Shown: positions 29,312-42,265 of the stretch, piece by piece | Layout of the letters: each line of letters starts with the position of its first letter | Position numbering within the stretch: the first letter of the stretch is position 1 | Assembly (NCBI RefSeq): GCF_020283565.1 | Contig: NC_060060.1 | Span: 7,874,001-7,938,000, forward strand | DNA: 64,000 nt | DNA from: Trifolium pratense | Lineage: Eukaryota > Streptophyta > Magnoliopsida > Fabales > Fabaceae | Reading direction: 5' to 3' | The notes under the pieces: generated by a model | The model's database searches: none | Told to the model about the DNA's origin: nothing | Seen by the model: only the letters and a program-made list of their open reading frames with translations | Translations under genes and position numbers: made by a program

Positions 29312-29560
29312 AAATTGAAAATATAATGACCATTCATCTTGGAATCCGATGCCATGGACATGTGAAAAAAATTGAAAATACAATGACCATTCATCTTAAA
29401 ATCTGATGCCATGGAGGATATTTGAAAAAGGAATACGGTTGTGATACAAGTTTTTCAATTGAAAATACAATGACCATTCATCATAATATCCGATGTCATG
29501 GAGGTTATGTGAAAAAGGAATATGGTTGCGATACAAGTTTTTCAATGGAGGTTATGTATA
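29312..29560. repeat. Short tandem array around ATGACCATTCATC
   Basis: Three imperfect copies of a unit containing AATGACCATTCATCTT and GATGCCATGGA, spaced irregularly, directly before a LINE tail. Confidence 0.6.
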
Positions 29561-29599
29561 ACCTAACCATCTAACCATGATGATTGATAGAAGTTTTCA

Positions 29600-29940
29600 T
29601 TTCAGAATTTCTCATATATATAGAGAAGGTAACAATTGTGCTGATAAGTTAGTTAATATGGGTTTTCATTGTAATGGGATTATTTGGTGAGATTTTTTGC
29701 CAAATTGCATTAGGGATGACTTTTTCCGTAATAGAGTCGGTCTCCCTAATTTTCGTTTTTGTTGATCTTCTTTGATGGGTTTGGTGTAGCCCCATATTTT
29801 TGTTTTCTTTATTTCTTATCAATGTTATCTTTGGGGTGTTGTTGTTGGTGGTTGGTTTGGTGGTGTTCCGTCTCTGTTAGGATATCATCAAATCATTTTA
29901 TCACTTCTACATTTCCAATTTTGCTTAAAAAAAAAAAAAC
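29600..29940 (+). mobile_element. LINE 3' end with poly-A
   Basis: Translation gives EGNNCADKLVNMGFHCNG, then after one stop DFLPNCIRDDFFRNRVGLPN, the usual end of plant LINE RNase H proteins. A 3' UTR and an A-run (29927-29939) follow. Truncated and dead. Confidence 0.7.
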
Positions 29941-30420
29941 GTTACCAAGAAAGTCATAAAATTTCATCTTGCATTCTTTGTTCTACTCCCTCCGACCTTA
30001 ATTATAAGTAAATTTGCACTTTTCAAATTCATTAGATAATTAATGTATATCTGCGATTTCGATCAAATAGGACAAAAAAAATGTAAAGTTTGCTTGTAAA
30101 TGTGATACTATCATTTTGGATGATTTTGAGGACTTCAAGTATATGGTCCGAGTACCGGTAAATACGACATTTTTAGATGTAGGGTTTTCTGATTCGATTC
30201 AAGGATTAAAAGAATAAACAAAAATAAATTCAAGAACTCTTAGTCGGTCCTAGGGCCGAATACCAAGTTTGCAAAAAAAAAAAAAATTCAAGAAACCTCG
30301 TATATATAATATCATAATAGATATCTTACGGTGTCATTTGCTCTATAATACCATTGTGCCTTGAAGTGTAATTTCTCATTAATTGACTTGAGCATTTCAA
30401 TGATTTCCCCTCCTTCCTCG

Positions 30421-30520
<100 letters not shown>

Positions 30521-30787
30521 CATTTGGAACTAGCCAAGTTCAAAATATAATAAGAGGTTCAAAATACTCTCTTCTTCTCCCCTTCCTCCTCCTCTAACTC
30601 TAACCGTCACCATTTTTTCTCTTCTTCTTGATCTACTAGAGAGAGGTGATTTAGCGTCAATTTATGCCTAAAATCACCCCTCCAAATCATTTTTCTTTTT
30701 ATTTTAATTAAATAAGTGTATTTTTCACATATATTTAGTGTTTCTTTTGATTGTTTTTGTGATTTCATCATCCTTTGTTTTGATTTT

Positions 30788-30862
30788 CCCGTCTTAGTGC
30801 GGAGTATTGTTATCCCATCTTAGTGCGGTGTATTGTTGTCCCGTCTTGGTACGGTGTTCATT
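30788..30862 (+). repeat. Three tandem copies of a 26-bp unit
   Basis: The unit is about CCCGTCTTAGTGCGGTGTAT plus TGTTGT, with a few substitutions per copy. Confidence 0.75.
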
Positions 30863-32212
30863 TGTTTCAGGTTGAAGGATTAAGGTTGATTCAATGCAGA
30901 TCCAATCAATGACTTTTGTGCCATCAACGCTACAGATCCGGAGGCATGAATATTTCGGAAACTTCAATCTAGTCAAATATGCAGGCTTATGCAATATGTC
31001 GTTTTATGCTATTAACACGGATGTTGTGAGTTTGTTCGCAGATTCATCCTTTGTCGTTTTAGCGATTTTGAATTTGTATTGCATCGATGTACTCTTATCA
31101 ATTTGAATGAATACCTTTTATTTAGTCAAAAAAAAGTTAAAAATATAATGTTTAGTACGTCTGTATAATTTTTTAAAATTATAATTATATAAGTAAAATT
31201 ACATTTTAAAACAAATAATTAAAGAGAAAAAACCATACTTCCTATGAAATCAGTCAAAGTTCAATTTTATCATATATAGTAATAATACAATATCATATCT
31301 AGAGATACACTTAGTTTTTCTTAATTATAGGAGTAACAATCATTTACACTTAATTTTTCCAATTTTTTTTTATAGTATATTATTTTTTATAAGCAAAAGT
31401 TCATGGTTGAATAAATGATTATCTGATCTATATTATATATAGACCAAGTACATTAATTATTCAGTGATCCTAAAAAGAAAATTTTTGCTAATAAAAGGGA
31501 ACGGAGGAACGGAAGAAATACATTAAGAGCTATATAGATAATAATTTTTAGAACTCGTGTATCCCCAACAATATCTCTTATTTTTAGGTGTGTGTGCAAA
31601 AAAAATTACAAAAAATAAATAAATGAAAACAAGTGAGAAACAAAACAAATAAGTAATTATATTTTGATAAAAAAATATAACATAAATTTTTTCTATGATT
31701 ATTTAAATATAATAAGTTGTTTTCGGTAGATAAACAAAATGGCGTTCGACCTAATAAGTTCAACATTTCTGCCAGTTCAGCTAAGATTTTTAGATATTTA
31801 AATATATTTGTCGACATTTAAATATAATAAGTTATTTGGTAAATAATAGATACATAAATATTTTTAGAAAAAGATACATAATTATCAACAAAAAAAATAC
31901 ATAATACAATTGGGGTTTCGTAAAAATAAAATAAAACAAGAGGGGTTAAAATATATAATCACTTTGTATTTCAACCATATATAATGTTCAAATTCAGAAG
32001 ATATGCATGATTCAAATAGTCATATTTAATACGTAAAAAAAATGAGAGAGATATTATTTCTTTCCAAGATATGTTGATGAACATATAATTGTTGTGTTAT
32101 TTGTTACTAAAACAGATGTTTGTAGTCATATTTAACTAATGAGAGTGAAAAAAAAATCAATTAAGTGTGAATTATCTAGTATTTAAAATTTATTTTTAAT
32201 TTTAAATTAATA

Positions 32213-32347
32213 CTCAATATAAGAGAAAGTTTACTTTTTAGATTCATTGATAATCTAATGTATTTGATTCATAATATGGACTGGATACATTAGATTCTCA
32301 ATAAATCTAAAAAGTAAATTTTCTCTTATATTTAGGACCGGAGGGAG
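32213..32347. mobile_element. Stowaway-type MITE, 135 bp
   Basis: Inverted arms (AAGTTTACTTTTTAGATTCA against ATAAATCTAAAAAGTAAATT), right end CCGGAGGGAG, flanked by TA on both sides. The left end has decayed. Confidence 0.7.
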
Positions 32348-33666
32348 TAATATACTAATTTGTTATATTTTCGTTAATTAGTATTCATAACACTTAAATT
32401 TTTAAATTAAAAATAAAATTATTAATATTCGATCATGTTCAAAATTAAAAGCTAAAATATATATTATATATGTTTATTTTAATATGAGGTAAGCTATACA
32501 AGTTTATAAGTTGAATCTATGTTTTGATTTCACTTAGTTATAATGAGTTGACGTAAAAATTAGATTCTGACAACCTTGATTCAAATTGTTCAAATGACAA
32601 GAAAACAAAACATCAAAATGAAAAAGCAACTCAAAAAGAGCGGTCTCTAGTTCAGGTTCATCGACAGAAAGAATAGCAAGACACATCCATAATCTATGGA
32701 ACATTACAATACCATATTTCTATTTGGCATTATAACTTATAAATTGATCATCACTTCATTACATCAAACAATGTCTTGTGAAACAAAGTAGTAAGTACTA
32801 GTAGTAATACCAACTCAGGTGGTTAATTTGATGATCATTTAATGAATTTTAAGGAAATTAGTTATTTAAACTTTGTCAATATCAATGGCAGGGGACACTC
32901 ATTTGGGGATGCAGTAGTAGCAACGCTGTTTTCAATCTCAGCCATTGATTTTGTGATCAAACAGTTCAAACAAGTAACTGCATGACACAGTTACTGTGTC
33001 AAATCCAAATCCCTCATTTGGCATTGGCTATGTTCCGTGCGTCAAAGATACAAGATGAGAAGGTTGCAGATTACAGTTGGAGAAACAGAGGGTGAATTAC
33101 ACAATGATGACAAATCTGATAGTACTGAAACAAGTTCAACTTCTACTTGTAATGCATACTACTTTGTTTTGTTTAGTTGAAATATTACGCATTGTTTTGT
33201 AATGCCATTTTGATACAAAGCATATTCTATAGATATATTTGCATTTTGACAAAAACATGCATGTCACAAGCAGGAGTGCAGCCAGCCACAGCCACGCATT
33301 GTTTTTCGCTTGTTAACATATTTCGTAAATTTGATAAACCAAAAATGGTTTTACTCAAGTGGTTATTAAACTATAGTTAAGGTCGAATAGATCGAAAACA
33401 CTCGGTCAGTGCTAAGACAAAAAAAAAACCTGGCTTCTCACAGTAGTCATGTATGAATTTTTACGTAAAAAAAATTTGGAATAATAAACAAGTCTCATCT
33501 CAATATTAATGTGTGAAATGGATCAATACAGAACAGGCCAACAAAACTTTCTGACTTGTTGAAGTGTAAAATCTCTATAGAGGATTATAGAATTGGCGTT
33601 TATTATGTAAAAAAATGGCTGAATTTGGCCTAAAAATGAATGTCAGAATATAGCTTTTTTCAAGAA

Positions 33667-36600
33667 CTAAAACTGAAACTGCATTTGGGGACTGTATCCA
33701 AGAGCTTCAAGGTGAGCAGCCATAGCCTTGTTCATGGGAGGTGGTCCACACCTTAGTATCTGTAAAAGAAATATTTGGTTTAGTTATATTTCTCACCTCG
33801 AATATGTGAGGTAGAGAAAGGAGGAATAAATAGATCCCCCTGTATAGCTAGCATTCACCATAGTAAGTGATCTCATTCGTTAATCAAGATCAAATAGTCG
33901 AGAATTGTTCAATCTCAATGGCTTAGATGAACTTACTGTGGTGACGGTGGGAAATTTTAACTGCTAGGAAATCCAGGTTTGAAAGTGGAGGGGTAACAAG
34001 GTGTGCAAAAATTACCTTAATATCAGATGCTGGTTCAGGTAAATGTGCTTGTATCATTTCCTTGGATACAAATCCAACTCCACCATTCCATATTTCTGGT
34101 GGCTGCAGAGTTTGTATTCAAAATTAACATGAGATTACATTTAAACGATGAATTTCATTATCAAATTGATTGGATAGCTGTAAAGAAAAGAAGTTGAAAA
34201 GAGTTTGATTACCTGATTTAGAACATAATAAACTTTAAATCGGTTTGGGAACTTAATTGCCAAGTCATCCAGCTCTTCCTGCAAAAGGAAATATGAAGGA
34301 TATATATGTATATATATAATTTCTAACCATAATCCAAGCTTGTGATAAGAGTTAGCCCATTCTTATTTTCAGTTAGATTGATTTCAGCAACTAGACTTTG
34401 TTTGCGAGTTGGTTTTTAGAGGTGAGGTGAGGGCCGAGGGGGGAGGGCTTATTTTTATTTTTTAAATTAAGAACACTTATAAAATGTTTTTTAAAATGAT
34501 CTAAGTGCAATTGAAGTATTAACTATTTATCAAAATATAGACATAGCCCTCCAAAACTCTCCAAAAACCAACTCGCAAACAAAACCAAAGTTTCCTAAGA
34601 TATTTTACTGTTCAATGATCAATATTTAAAAGATACTTGATAAAAGACCACTTAAGTGGGATAAGGCTTGGTTGTTATTGTACTTGATACAAGACCTATG
34701 AAGCACAGACACTCCTTGGATTAGGCGTGTCCCGGTGTCCGACACCGACACTTATGATAAAAATGAATTATGTTATTTTCTCAAATTATTATCGATGTCG
34801 ACATGTCAGTCTCCGTGTCTGTGTCCGTGCTTCATATTACAAGACCACTTAAGAACCAAAGTCTGCAATTTAAGTATGATTTTAATATGACCTTATTGAA
34901 AGAATACACGAGTAAAATCAATAAGCTGGAAAGTTCTCTTAAATACTTATCTCTTGCCCACAAACTGTTATGTTTCTTGGTGTTTCAGTAGAACAATCAT
35001 AAAAGACATAACGACAAAGAAATAAAATGCCAAGAGATGAATTAATTTTATGATTTTTCCATTCAATGCACAATACAAAGGTTTTGAAGATTTACCTTTA
35101 GAAGAATGTCATCATATGTGACATTGGCATATATCAAATTTACATTGGTTTTGTCTTGTGGATTTTCTAGTATAGCTCTTGCAACCTCAACAAAAAAGAA
35201 CATATATAATTAATTATTAAGGATCCAAAGTTTCAAAATGCAAAATATGAAAGATCAAAGGAAGGCACAAAAGCTCAATAATCCTTTACTTATCCAATAC
35301 CTGAAACATTGGTGTGATGCCAGTGCCACCAGCAATCATTCCAAAAGCTTTTACTTCGTTGGGTTGGTACTTAAAACGTCCCTGGAGACATTGAAGTATA
35401 TTGCAAATTAGTTTGCATTGCATATGGATACATTCATAAACCTTAACCTAATAACTTGAGTTGTTTGGATTAACAACTTTAATTATTAATTTGGTGAACT
35501 CAATACACTAAAACTCACTTACTAATCAGGTACTTATCAAAGTATAATAAAAGCTACTCAAATAACATCTAGTCAATGAAGTATTCAAACAGATATAGGG
35601 AAGAATTTTAAGAACCTTTGGTCCTTTCACAGCTAAGTAATCACCTTCGCGCATCTCACTAAAGTGATGAGACATTCTTCCTTGTGGATACATCTAATTA
35701 TCAGCAAAACAATACAGGTAGCAAAAATTAATATGTACACAACATTGATTAACAATAATAAAATAAAATAAGTTAGTTTGTGGTATTTAACCTTAACAAC
35801 CAATTCAAAGTATCCAACATCAGTGTCCAATGTTGTTGGAGTATATGGTTTGATTACTTCTTCACCAAGACTATCTTTCCCTCTGCAAGATAACAAATAT
35901 AATCAAAATGACAGCATTATAATTGCCTAAAACTAAAAAGCCCTTCGTTGAGTTTGAACCAGAAAACACTAAGCTCGTCATACTAAAATGAAATTAGGAA
36001 ATGGCATTATGAAATGAATAGGAAAAGAGAAAAGAAACGAAGAAAAATAAAAACCTGCAGCTGATATGTTGTCCAATAGGAAGTCCCAACACCGAGCTAG
36101 AATTGGGAAGATTAAATCTGAATGTGGCAACATTATGACTGAGTTGAGTGCGTTTGACAAGCTTAAATTCCTTGAAGTTCTCAGGATCCAAGCACCCTAC
36201 AAAGAAATGTAGAAACTCTAATTATTATCGAGAACCAACTTCTCCCTAAAGCTTGAAATTATTAGATGAAGACTTGTGAATGGTATTTACATCTACCAAG
36301 CTTCCTTACACAAGATCTCTTTGTATGTGGACAATACATAGGCCAACTTGCAAGATTTGTATAAGAAATAGAGAGTAGAGAAACAATAAAAACAACTGTT
36401 TTCATTGTTTCAGATACAAATATAAAAATAAATGGTCCCCGTGAGTTTAGCTCATTTAATAAGAACATCGCGCTATATATGTAGGAGCCGGGGTTTGAAC
36501 CCCGGACACTCCACTTATTCACCTTTAAGGTGGAATTTCTAGCCACCTATGCTACTTAACCAAAATAAATAAATAAATAAATAAATAAATGAAAACGAGG

Positions 36601-37312
36601 AAACATTTTATAATTAACAATGAAAACAAAATGAATTTAAATGATATACATTGTCATTCCAAATATTTTTTACAGTGTCAATCAATAATAATCGTCAGAT
36701 CATTAAGAACGTTTGACTTTAATCATAATTACTTCTAAAGTCATACATATAATTGGTTGAAACCGTAATTTCTTTTGCCCGTGTATCGAAATTAAACTCA
36801 ACAAAATATATAGAAATAGAAAACACTTTCTAAATTCAAACCATCCCTTAACTACTAGGACATAAGAATTTAGAAACTCTATCAATAACCAACTATACAT
36901 TAAACCTGGAGTATTTGCAATTCACAGAGGATATCATAACACACATGTACACCAAATACCAAAACTGCACAAACAAAATTGTCATGTTATGACAGACAAA
37001 AATAAATAAATAAATAAATAAATTGTCATGTTATGAACGAATGAAATTCAACAATTTTTCATAAATGCCATTCAAAAAAATAAAAAATCATTTTTCATAA
37101 ATAAATTAGAACGAAGACAAAACCCTATTGAAAACAAATATAAAAAAAGAGGTAGAAGACAAAAAAAAAAAAAAAAAAATGGAACCTTTAGGTTTCTTGG
37201 TGAGATAGTAATAGTAAGCGGTGCCACCAACAATGGCAACAAGAGCCACTGCCATGCTTATAACCTCTACCCTCTGAAAATCCATATTTTTGAGATCTGA
37301 GATTTTCTCCAA
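33667..37312 (-). CDS. CBR1: NADH-cytochrome b5 reductase (CBR1-like)
   Basis: Nine exons on the minus strand: 37285-37186, 36196-36055, 35882-35792, 35693-35616, 35381-35301, 35185-35096, 34278-34213, 34102-34016 and 33759-33667. They give 275 residues from the ATG at 37285; an upstream in-frame ATG at 37312 would add nine. Residues about 10-28 are a membrane anchor ([20 protein letters not shown]). The FAD-binding motif KPYTPTT is at 92-98, GGTGITPM at 155-162, and the NADH-site motif [10 protein letters not shown] is at 249-258. The protein ends MQFQF. The enzyme (EC 1.6.2.2) passes electrons from NADH through FAD to cytochrome b5 for desaturases and other ER reactions. All splice sites are GT-AG. 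Intron 1 holds a SINE and intron 6 a MITE. Length matches the family. Confidence 0.95.
34697..34837. mobile_element. Small foldback MITE in b5 reductase intron 6
   Basis: Inverted ends TATGAAGCACAGACAC and GTCCGTGCTTCATA. TACAAGACC flanks both sides (34688-34696 and 34838-34846), a 9-bp duplication as made by Mutator-like elements. The middle has GTGTCCGACACCGACAC phrases. Confidence 0.7.
36436..36592 (+). mobile_element. tRNA-derived SINE in b5 reductase intron 1
   Basis: An A-box-like GTGAGTTTAGCTCATTTAA is followed by a B-box GGGTTTGAACCCC, then the conserved body ending CTATGCTACTTAACC and an (AAAT)n tail. Orientation is opposite to the host gene. Confidence 0.8.
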
Positions 37313-38269
37313 AGAAAGAAGAATGGGTCTTTATTTATTCAATTTGTTCGCAGAGAGAATATGGCTATGAATGAATTTTGGGTCAAAATTGGGTGGCATT
37401 GTCAATGGATCAATGTTTCCTCCATTTGCAAGGGAGCATATTGTACACGTCACTCCCTCTCACAACTACAAATTTACTTTTCAATGTTTTCTATCATTTA
37501 AAAATGATAATAACTAAATAGTATTATTATTTATCAAAAACGTAAAAAAAATTGATATTTTTTGAATTTTTATTACTCATAATAGTCAATATTGAATTGT
37601 TTTTTATGAAAAAATGTAAAAAATTAGTATAATGCTTATAAACAATGATATTGTATTTTTTTCTTATGAAATTATTATCTCTAAAATACAATAATCGGCA
37701 AATAATTGTTTGATTCATAAAAATAATCATTAATTTTATATACCGGTACATTCAAACTTTCGAAAGTACCTTAGAAATTATGTGAGTTGTTATGAAGTTG
37801 ACCTTGAATGTGTAGTTTTAGATGGCCACCTTATTTATGAAAGATTGTTGGACTCTTCATCACCATAAGCACGAAAGACGACTAGTGTAGTTGGCGGTCT
37901 TTGACGTAGTTCCATTTGCAACCAATGGTGGTGTCTCCATAAGCACGAATGATGGCTACGGGAGTCGGCATATGGTGGCACAAGTGAATTGCAGTACGGG
38001 AACCGATCAAGAGAGAAGGGGGGCCAAAAATTAAGAATGAAAAAATTAATGAAATTGGGCAATTATAATAAGGGTCATGTTAAACAGTATCATCGGAATA
38101 CTTATTAATTATACTAAAAAAGAATATAAAAAATAAAATTAATATTAAAAACATAATTTTTTACACTTTAAGGTATTAAATTCACATATTTCAAAACAAA
38201 ATTTTGTTAATGTGCTTAACTAGTGCTCTTTTTTTTTATACAAGAAGGCAAAGACAAAAGAAAAAGCTA
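37313..38269. other. Upstream of b5 reductase, AT-rich spacer
   Basis: Holds the presumed minus-strand promoter (AT-rich motif near 37331-37342). A GC-richer patch (37835-38060) contains two copies of CCATAAGCACGAA. No gene can be supported. Confidence 0.4.
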
Positions 38270-40490
38270 AAGAAAACTATCTAGAAAAATAAGTCCCACT
38301 AGCATCAGCTAGAAGACAAAGATTTAAACCATCAGGCGAGACAACTATGGAAGTGAAGACTTCATTGTTGTTAGAGCTGGGTATGCGGGCTAACCCGCCC
38401 CGTTTAACCCGCCCTGCATAAGCCCGCATATTAAACGGGGCGAACAAGCCCGTCATCAAATATAAACGAGTTTTAAAATTAAGTCCGAGTTCGGTCCGCA
38501 TAAGCCCGTGGGTTAAACTGTTAACCCGCGGACTATTACAAAAAAAAACTTTTTTCAAAAAAATAAACAAAATTAGTAAAATATTGATATAATAAAAGTT
38601 AAAAAAAACTATATTATTAATAATTTTATGTTATAATTTGAACTAACAAATAAAAATAAATAAAGTTTGTGATATATCATTGAGTTTATCTATCTTCTAT
38701 ATATTTTGAAAGTAATGCAACTAAAATCAAATTCAACTCGTTTTTATCGTAATTATTTCTCCACACATATCTCAAATCCATAAAATAAACCCAGATGATA
38801 TTGAATAAGAACTTTAACTTGTTCAAAATATAAAAAAGAAATTTAATAGTCCAAACCAATATTAAAAGTACAACCAAAAATCTAATACAACCAACCGATT
38901 CAAAAACAAAACAGTAATGTATATAATTAACTAATTGAAAACTGAAGGAAAATAGTCACTCCTGCTTGATGCCTCCATTGTAACACTTGAAATCCCTACA
39001 TTAAAGCATATGATTAAATTGTGATATTTTGCATTAAAACAATAAAAGATAAACTGTCTAATAGTTAAACAAGAGGGCTTAAGATTACAAACCCAAAACA
39101 ACAGACGGCAGATCTCATCAATCATCAATAGTTATACTTGGTTCATCTTTCTCATCATCATCATCATCATCATCATCATCACATTCATATTTTTCTACAA
39201 TTCGTCACATCATAAATCATAATTCATAAAAGTGTTCGATTTGGATATGGACCAAATTATTTATAAATGGTAAATTTTATAATTAATTATATATATAAAA
39301 AAAGAATGTGGGTCACGGGCTAACCCGCGAACCCGCGGATTTAACCCGCATAACCCGCGGTTTTAACGGTCCAACCCACACGGGCAAAAATATAAACGGG
39401 TCAAAAAAAAAATGGTCTTAAGACCGCGCGGGCTGCGGGTTAAACGGGTTGGCCCGCGGACCTTGGTCCGTATACCCAGCTCTAATTGTTGTGGGCACCA
39501 TGCTTAGCTAAAAATTTGGCGCAGGCGTTGCCTTCACGGTAGGTGTAGAGGATGGCGACCTGCCAATTCCTATTAAGGATGTCCTTGATATTATTAATGA
39601 TGGCTGCATAGTGGTGACACTCATCAATCGATTTAATAATCAATTTAAGTGCCGTCAGAGAGTCAGAATAACAACAAAAGTCCATAATGTTCAACTCCCA
39701 AGCTAAATGAAGACCTTTATATATTGCCATAAGCTCCGCATGGAGGATATTGGTGACTCCAAGGTTGCCAACGAAGCAATGAATCCATGCTTCATCTGCA
39801 TTTTGAAAAGTCCCCCATAACCAGAGATACCAGGATTATCAATGTTGCTACCGCCCACATTCAAAATCATACCGGTGCCGCCATGAGCATTCCATCGCAC
39901 AAGCTTAGGTATTGTTGTCTCTTGTTGACGAAGAAAACAATTTTGCAGCAAAATAGCATAGTCTGTGATGCACATTTTCAGAGTAAATAGCGAAACCAGC
40001 TCACTATCCAAGCAAAGAGCATTCCTAGCCCTCCAAATCCACCATATAGCCGACATAAATAGAAACATGGTGGGGAAACGAAGGCCAAAACGCAACCATG
40101 TGTACGGTGCATCACCTTGGAAAAAAATTTGATCCGAAAAACCAATAGCTTTTCAGATGGTTTGGACGAAATTGCAATCTCTCAAGCAGTGGAGGATGTG
40201 GTTTCAACATGATTATTACACCTAGAGCACAAGTTATATTGGAGAATACCTCTATGGGATAACATTTCTCGAGTAGGAAGAGAATTATGCACCAGAGTCC
40301 ATAAGAAGAATTTAATTTTTTCCAGAGCCGGTAAGTGCCACAACCAGGACTAGGAACCTGTATTAGAAGGATCAACAATGAAAGAATTACGATTAAGCCA
40401 GTAATAACCATTCCGAGCGGTATAAGTACCATTGAAATTATTGTTCTGCTCCAGAACACGGTTTAGAATTTTCCTTAAAATAAAAGAGCA
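38270..40490 (-). mobile_element. LINE relic (RNase H and zinc-binding region), split by a hAT-type element
   Basis: On the minus strand, shifting frames give the reverse-transcriptase zinc-binding region (FFLWTLVHNSLPTREMLSHR), then IWWIWRARNAL, then NVGGSNIDNPGISGYGGLF and MAIYKGLHLAWELNI with YREGNACAKFLAKHG, the RNase H domain. The tail (EVFTSIVVSPDGLNLC) continues beyond the inserted element at 38270-38363. Frameshifts and stops mark it dead. Confidence 0.8.
38372..39484. mobile_element. Non-autonomous hAT-type element, 1113 bp
   Basis: Perfect 13-bp terminal inverted repeats, TAGAGCTGGGTAT and ATACCCAGCTCTA. The 8-bp target duplication ATTGTTGT lies at 38364-38371 and 39485-39492. Subterminal regions are dense in AACCCGC/GCGGGTT phrases. 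The middle is AT-rich with an (ATC)n run near 39148-39181. No transposase is visible. Confidence 0.92.
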
Positions 40491-40650
40491 AATGTGAACT
40501 ATTATTTTTTTGTGTTGGTCAGATTTTTTTTTATAGGATGTTCATCATACGGTGATTCAAAGAAAACGAAGATGTCAGGAGAATCATTCCTTGTATTTTT
40601 TTTTTGTAATGAATAAATTCAAATTACAATTATACCACCTTTGTTATAAC

Positions 40651-41015
40651 GGTAAATTCTAATATGGACCACTTTATCAAGTGATTCATGATGGACCAGT
40701 CACGAATAACATTATAACGAATACGAATTTTACAAAATCCACCGTTGAATTGAAATTTTAGATCATAAAGATCATCCATAAAAAAACTTGGAAAAATTGA
40801 AAATCATTCGATAGGTTATTGAGACACATTAAGATAGGTTTATTAAATAACGCAAATCTTAATAGATCTCAATAACACATCAAATGATTTTCAAAAAAAT
40901 TTAAAAAATTTGTGGATGATCTATACGATATAAACTTTCAATCCAATAATGAATTTTGTAAAATTCATATTCGGTAAATCACTTGTCCACGGTGGACCAC
41001 TCCGTAGTATTAGCC
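40651..41015. mobile_element. Foldback MITE, 365 bp, with 10-bp target duplication
   Basis: Ends GGTAAATTCTA and TAGTATTAGCC, halves inverted to each other. TTGTTATAAC flanks it at 40641-40650 and 41016-41025. Internal phrases (AAATCCACCGTTGAATTG) are shared with the element at 28850-29241. Confidence 0.78.
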
Positions 41016-41298
41016 TTGTTATAACTATTTTATGAAAGAAAATGTTGTTATTTTTGTCCAAATAAAAAGGGTATAGATTGCTAAAACATACTTTTTAGTT
41101 TTTTGGTGGGTATGTATAGGTGGATGGGTGGGATGAGTATCTCAAGTTAGAGACATAATTATGTCCTTGATTCTTGGATCAAGGACATAATTAAGTCAGT
41201 TAAGCTAAGGGTTAAAAAGTCGAAGGTTTAGAGTTTAAGTTCTAATAAAGAAAAAAAATTATATAATATTATAATAATACCAATATGACCATAACTCT

Positions 41299-41372
41299 CT
41301 GCTCATACCCAAAAGCCACATGCTGAATTAGTACCATTTCCAGCGCAGGTTCATGTGAACCCCTTCTGCATT
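41299..41372 (+). pseudogene. UGT N-terminal relic
   Basis: The sequence resembles the first coding part of the UGT at 44656. It reads KPHAELVPFPAQVHVNPF, with the catalytic-His context changed from QGH to QVH, and then diverges. It is a fragment of a third member of the UGT cluster. Confidence 0.7.
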
Positions 41373-41676
41373 ATATTTCCTTACAGTTGTAGTAGTGGGA
41401 ACAGGACAGAACGTGTGGATCCTACTACCTACATGCGGCCGAGATTGGATTTTCTGCAGTTTTAAAATCTGCAGTTTGGTGCATTTAGTGTTATTGTGAG
41501 AGATAAATTTTTTTGACAAGAGAGAAAACAGTTTTTCAACAAAAACAATAAAAAAGTACAATTGCTTTTATGTTAAATGCAGCAACTTCACCAAAATGAA
41601 ACTGCAGGGAATCCTCATCCACATGCGGCCCTCACTCCTCCTATTCTCAACTAGTCGCTGACAATAGAATATAAAT

Positions 41677-41981
41677 GGCTTAATTAATAAAATGGTCCCT
41701 TAAAGATATTTTTGGTTTCAGATTGGTCCCTTAAAGAAAAAAAGGTTCAAATAGGTCCCTTAAAGAAAAAAAAGTCCGAATAGGTCCCTTAAAGACATCT
41801 CCGTTAATCAGTTTGGTCCCTAAAAAGAGGTCTAAATAGGACCAAACTGATTAACGGATATGTCTTTAAGGGACCTATTCGGACCTTTTTTTCTTTAAGG
41901 GACCTATTTAGACCTTTTTTTCTTTAAGGGACCAATATGAAACCAAAAATGTCTTTAAGGGACCATTTTATTAATTAAGCC
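41677..41981. mobile_element. Foldback Mutator-like MITE, 305 bp (copy 1)
   Basis: Almost the whole element is an inverted repeat. The ends are GGCTTAATTAATAAAATGG and its complement, and the arms carry repeated GGTCCCTTAAAGA phrases. The 9-bp target duplication AATATAAAT lies at 41668-41676 and 41982-41990. A second copy of the same length lies at 52095-52399. Confidence 0.92.
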
Positions 41982-42126
41982 AATATAAATCCTTTTTTGA
42001 AATTTCAAAATTCGTCAAATATTCCTTTGAAATTTGAAAATATGTAAATACTTTGTTGAAATTGTAAAACGTCAATCAAATTTCCCCCCAGCTTGTTTAT
42101 CCCATAATACAAATCTGTTCTTAACA

Positions 42127-42265
42127 ATATTTTTTTTTTGCCAAGTAGTCTATTGACTAGACTTTCACACATTTAAATGTGAAAAAGTGTGGAATCCAGG
42201 ATTCAAACTCCGGTCACTCCAATAATATTCCTAGTAGCTATCATTTGAGCTACACTTATGGGACG
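42127..42265 (-). mobile_element. tRNA-derived SINE
   Basis: On the minus strand: A-box-like AGTGTAGCTCAAATGATAG, B-box-like GGAGTTTGAATCC, then a body ending GACTACTTGGC and an A-tail (the plus-strand T-run near 42130). Confidence 0.75.

Noticed and set aside
36479..36505. Possible tRNA (B box GGGTTTGAACCCC)
   Set aside because: No cloverleaf can be formed; it is the promoter part of a SINE.
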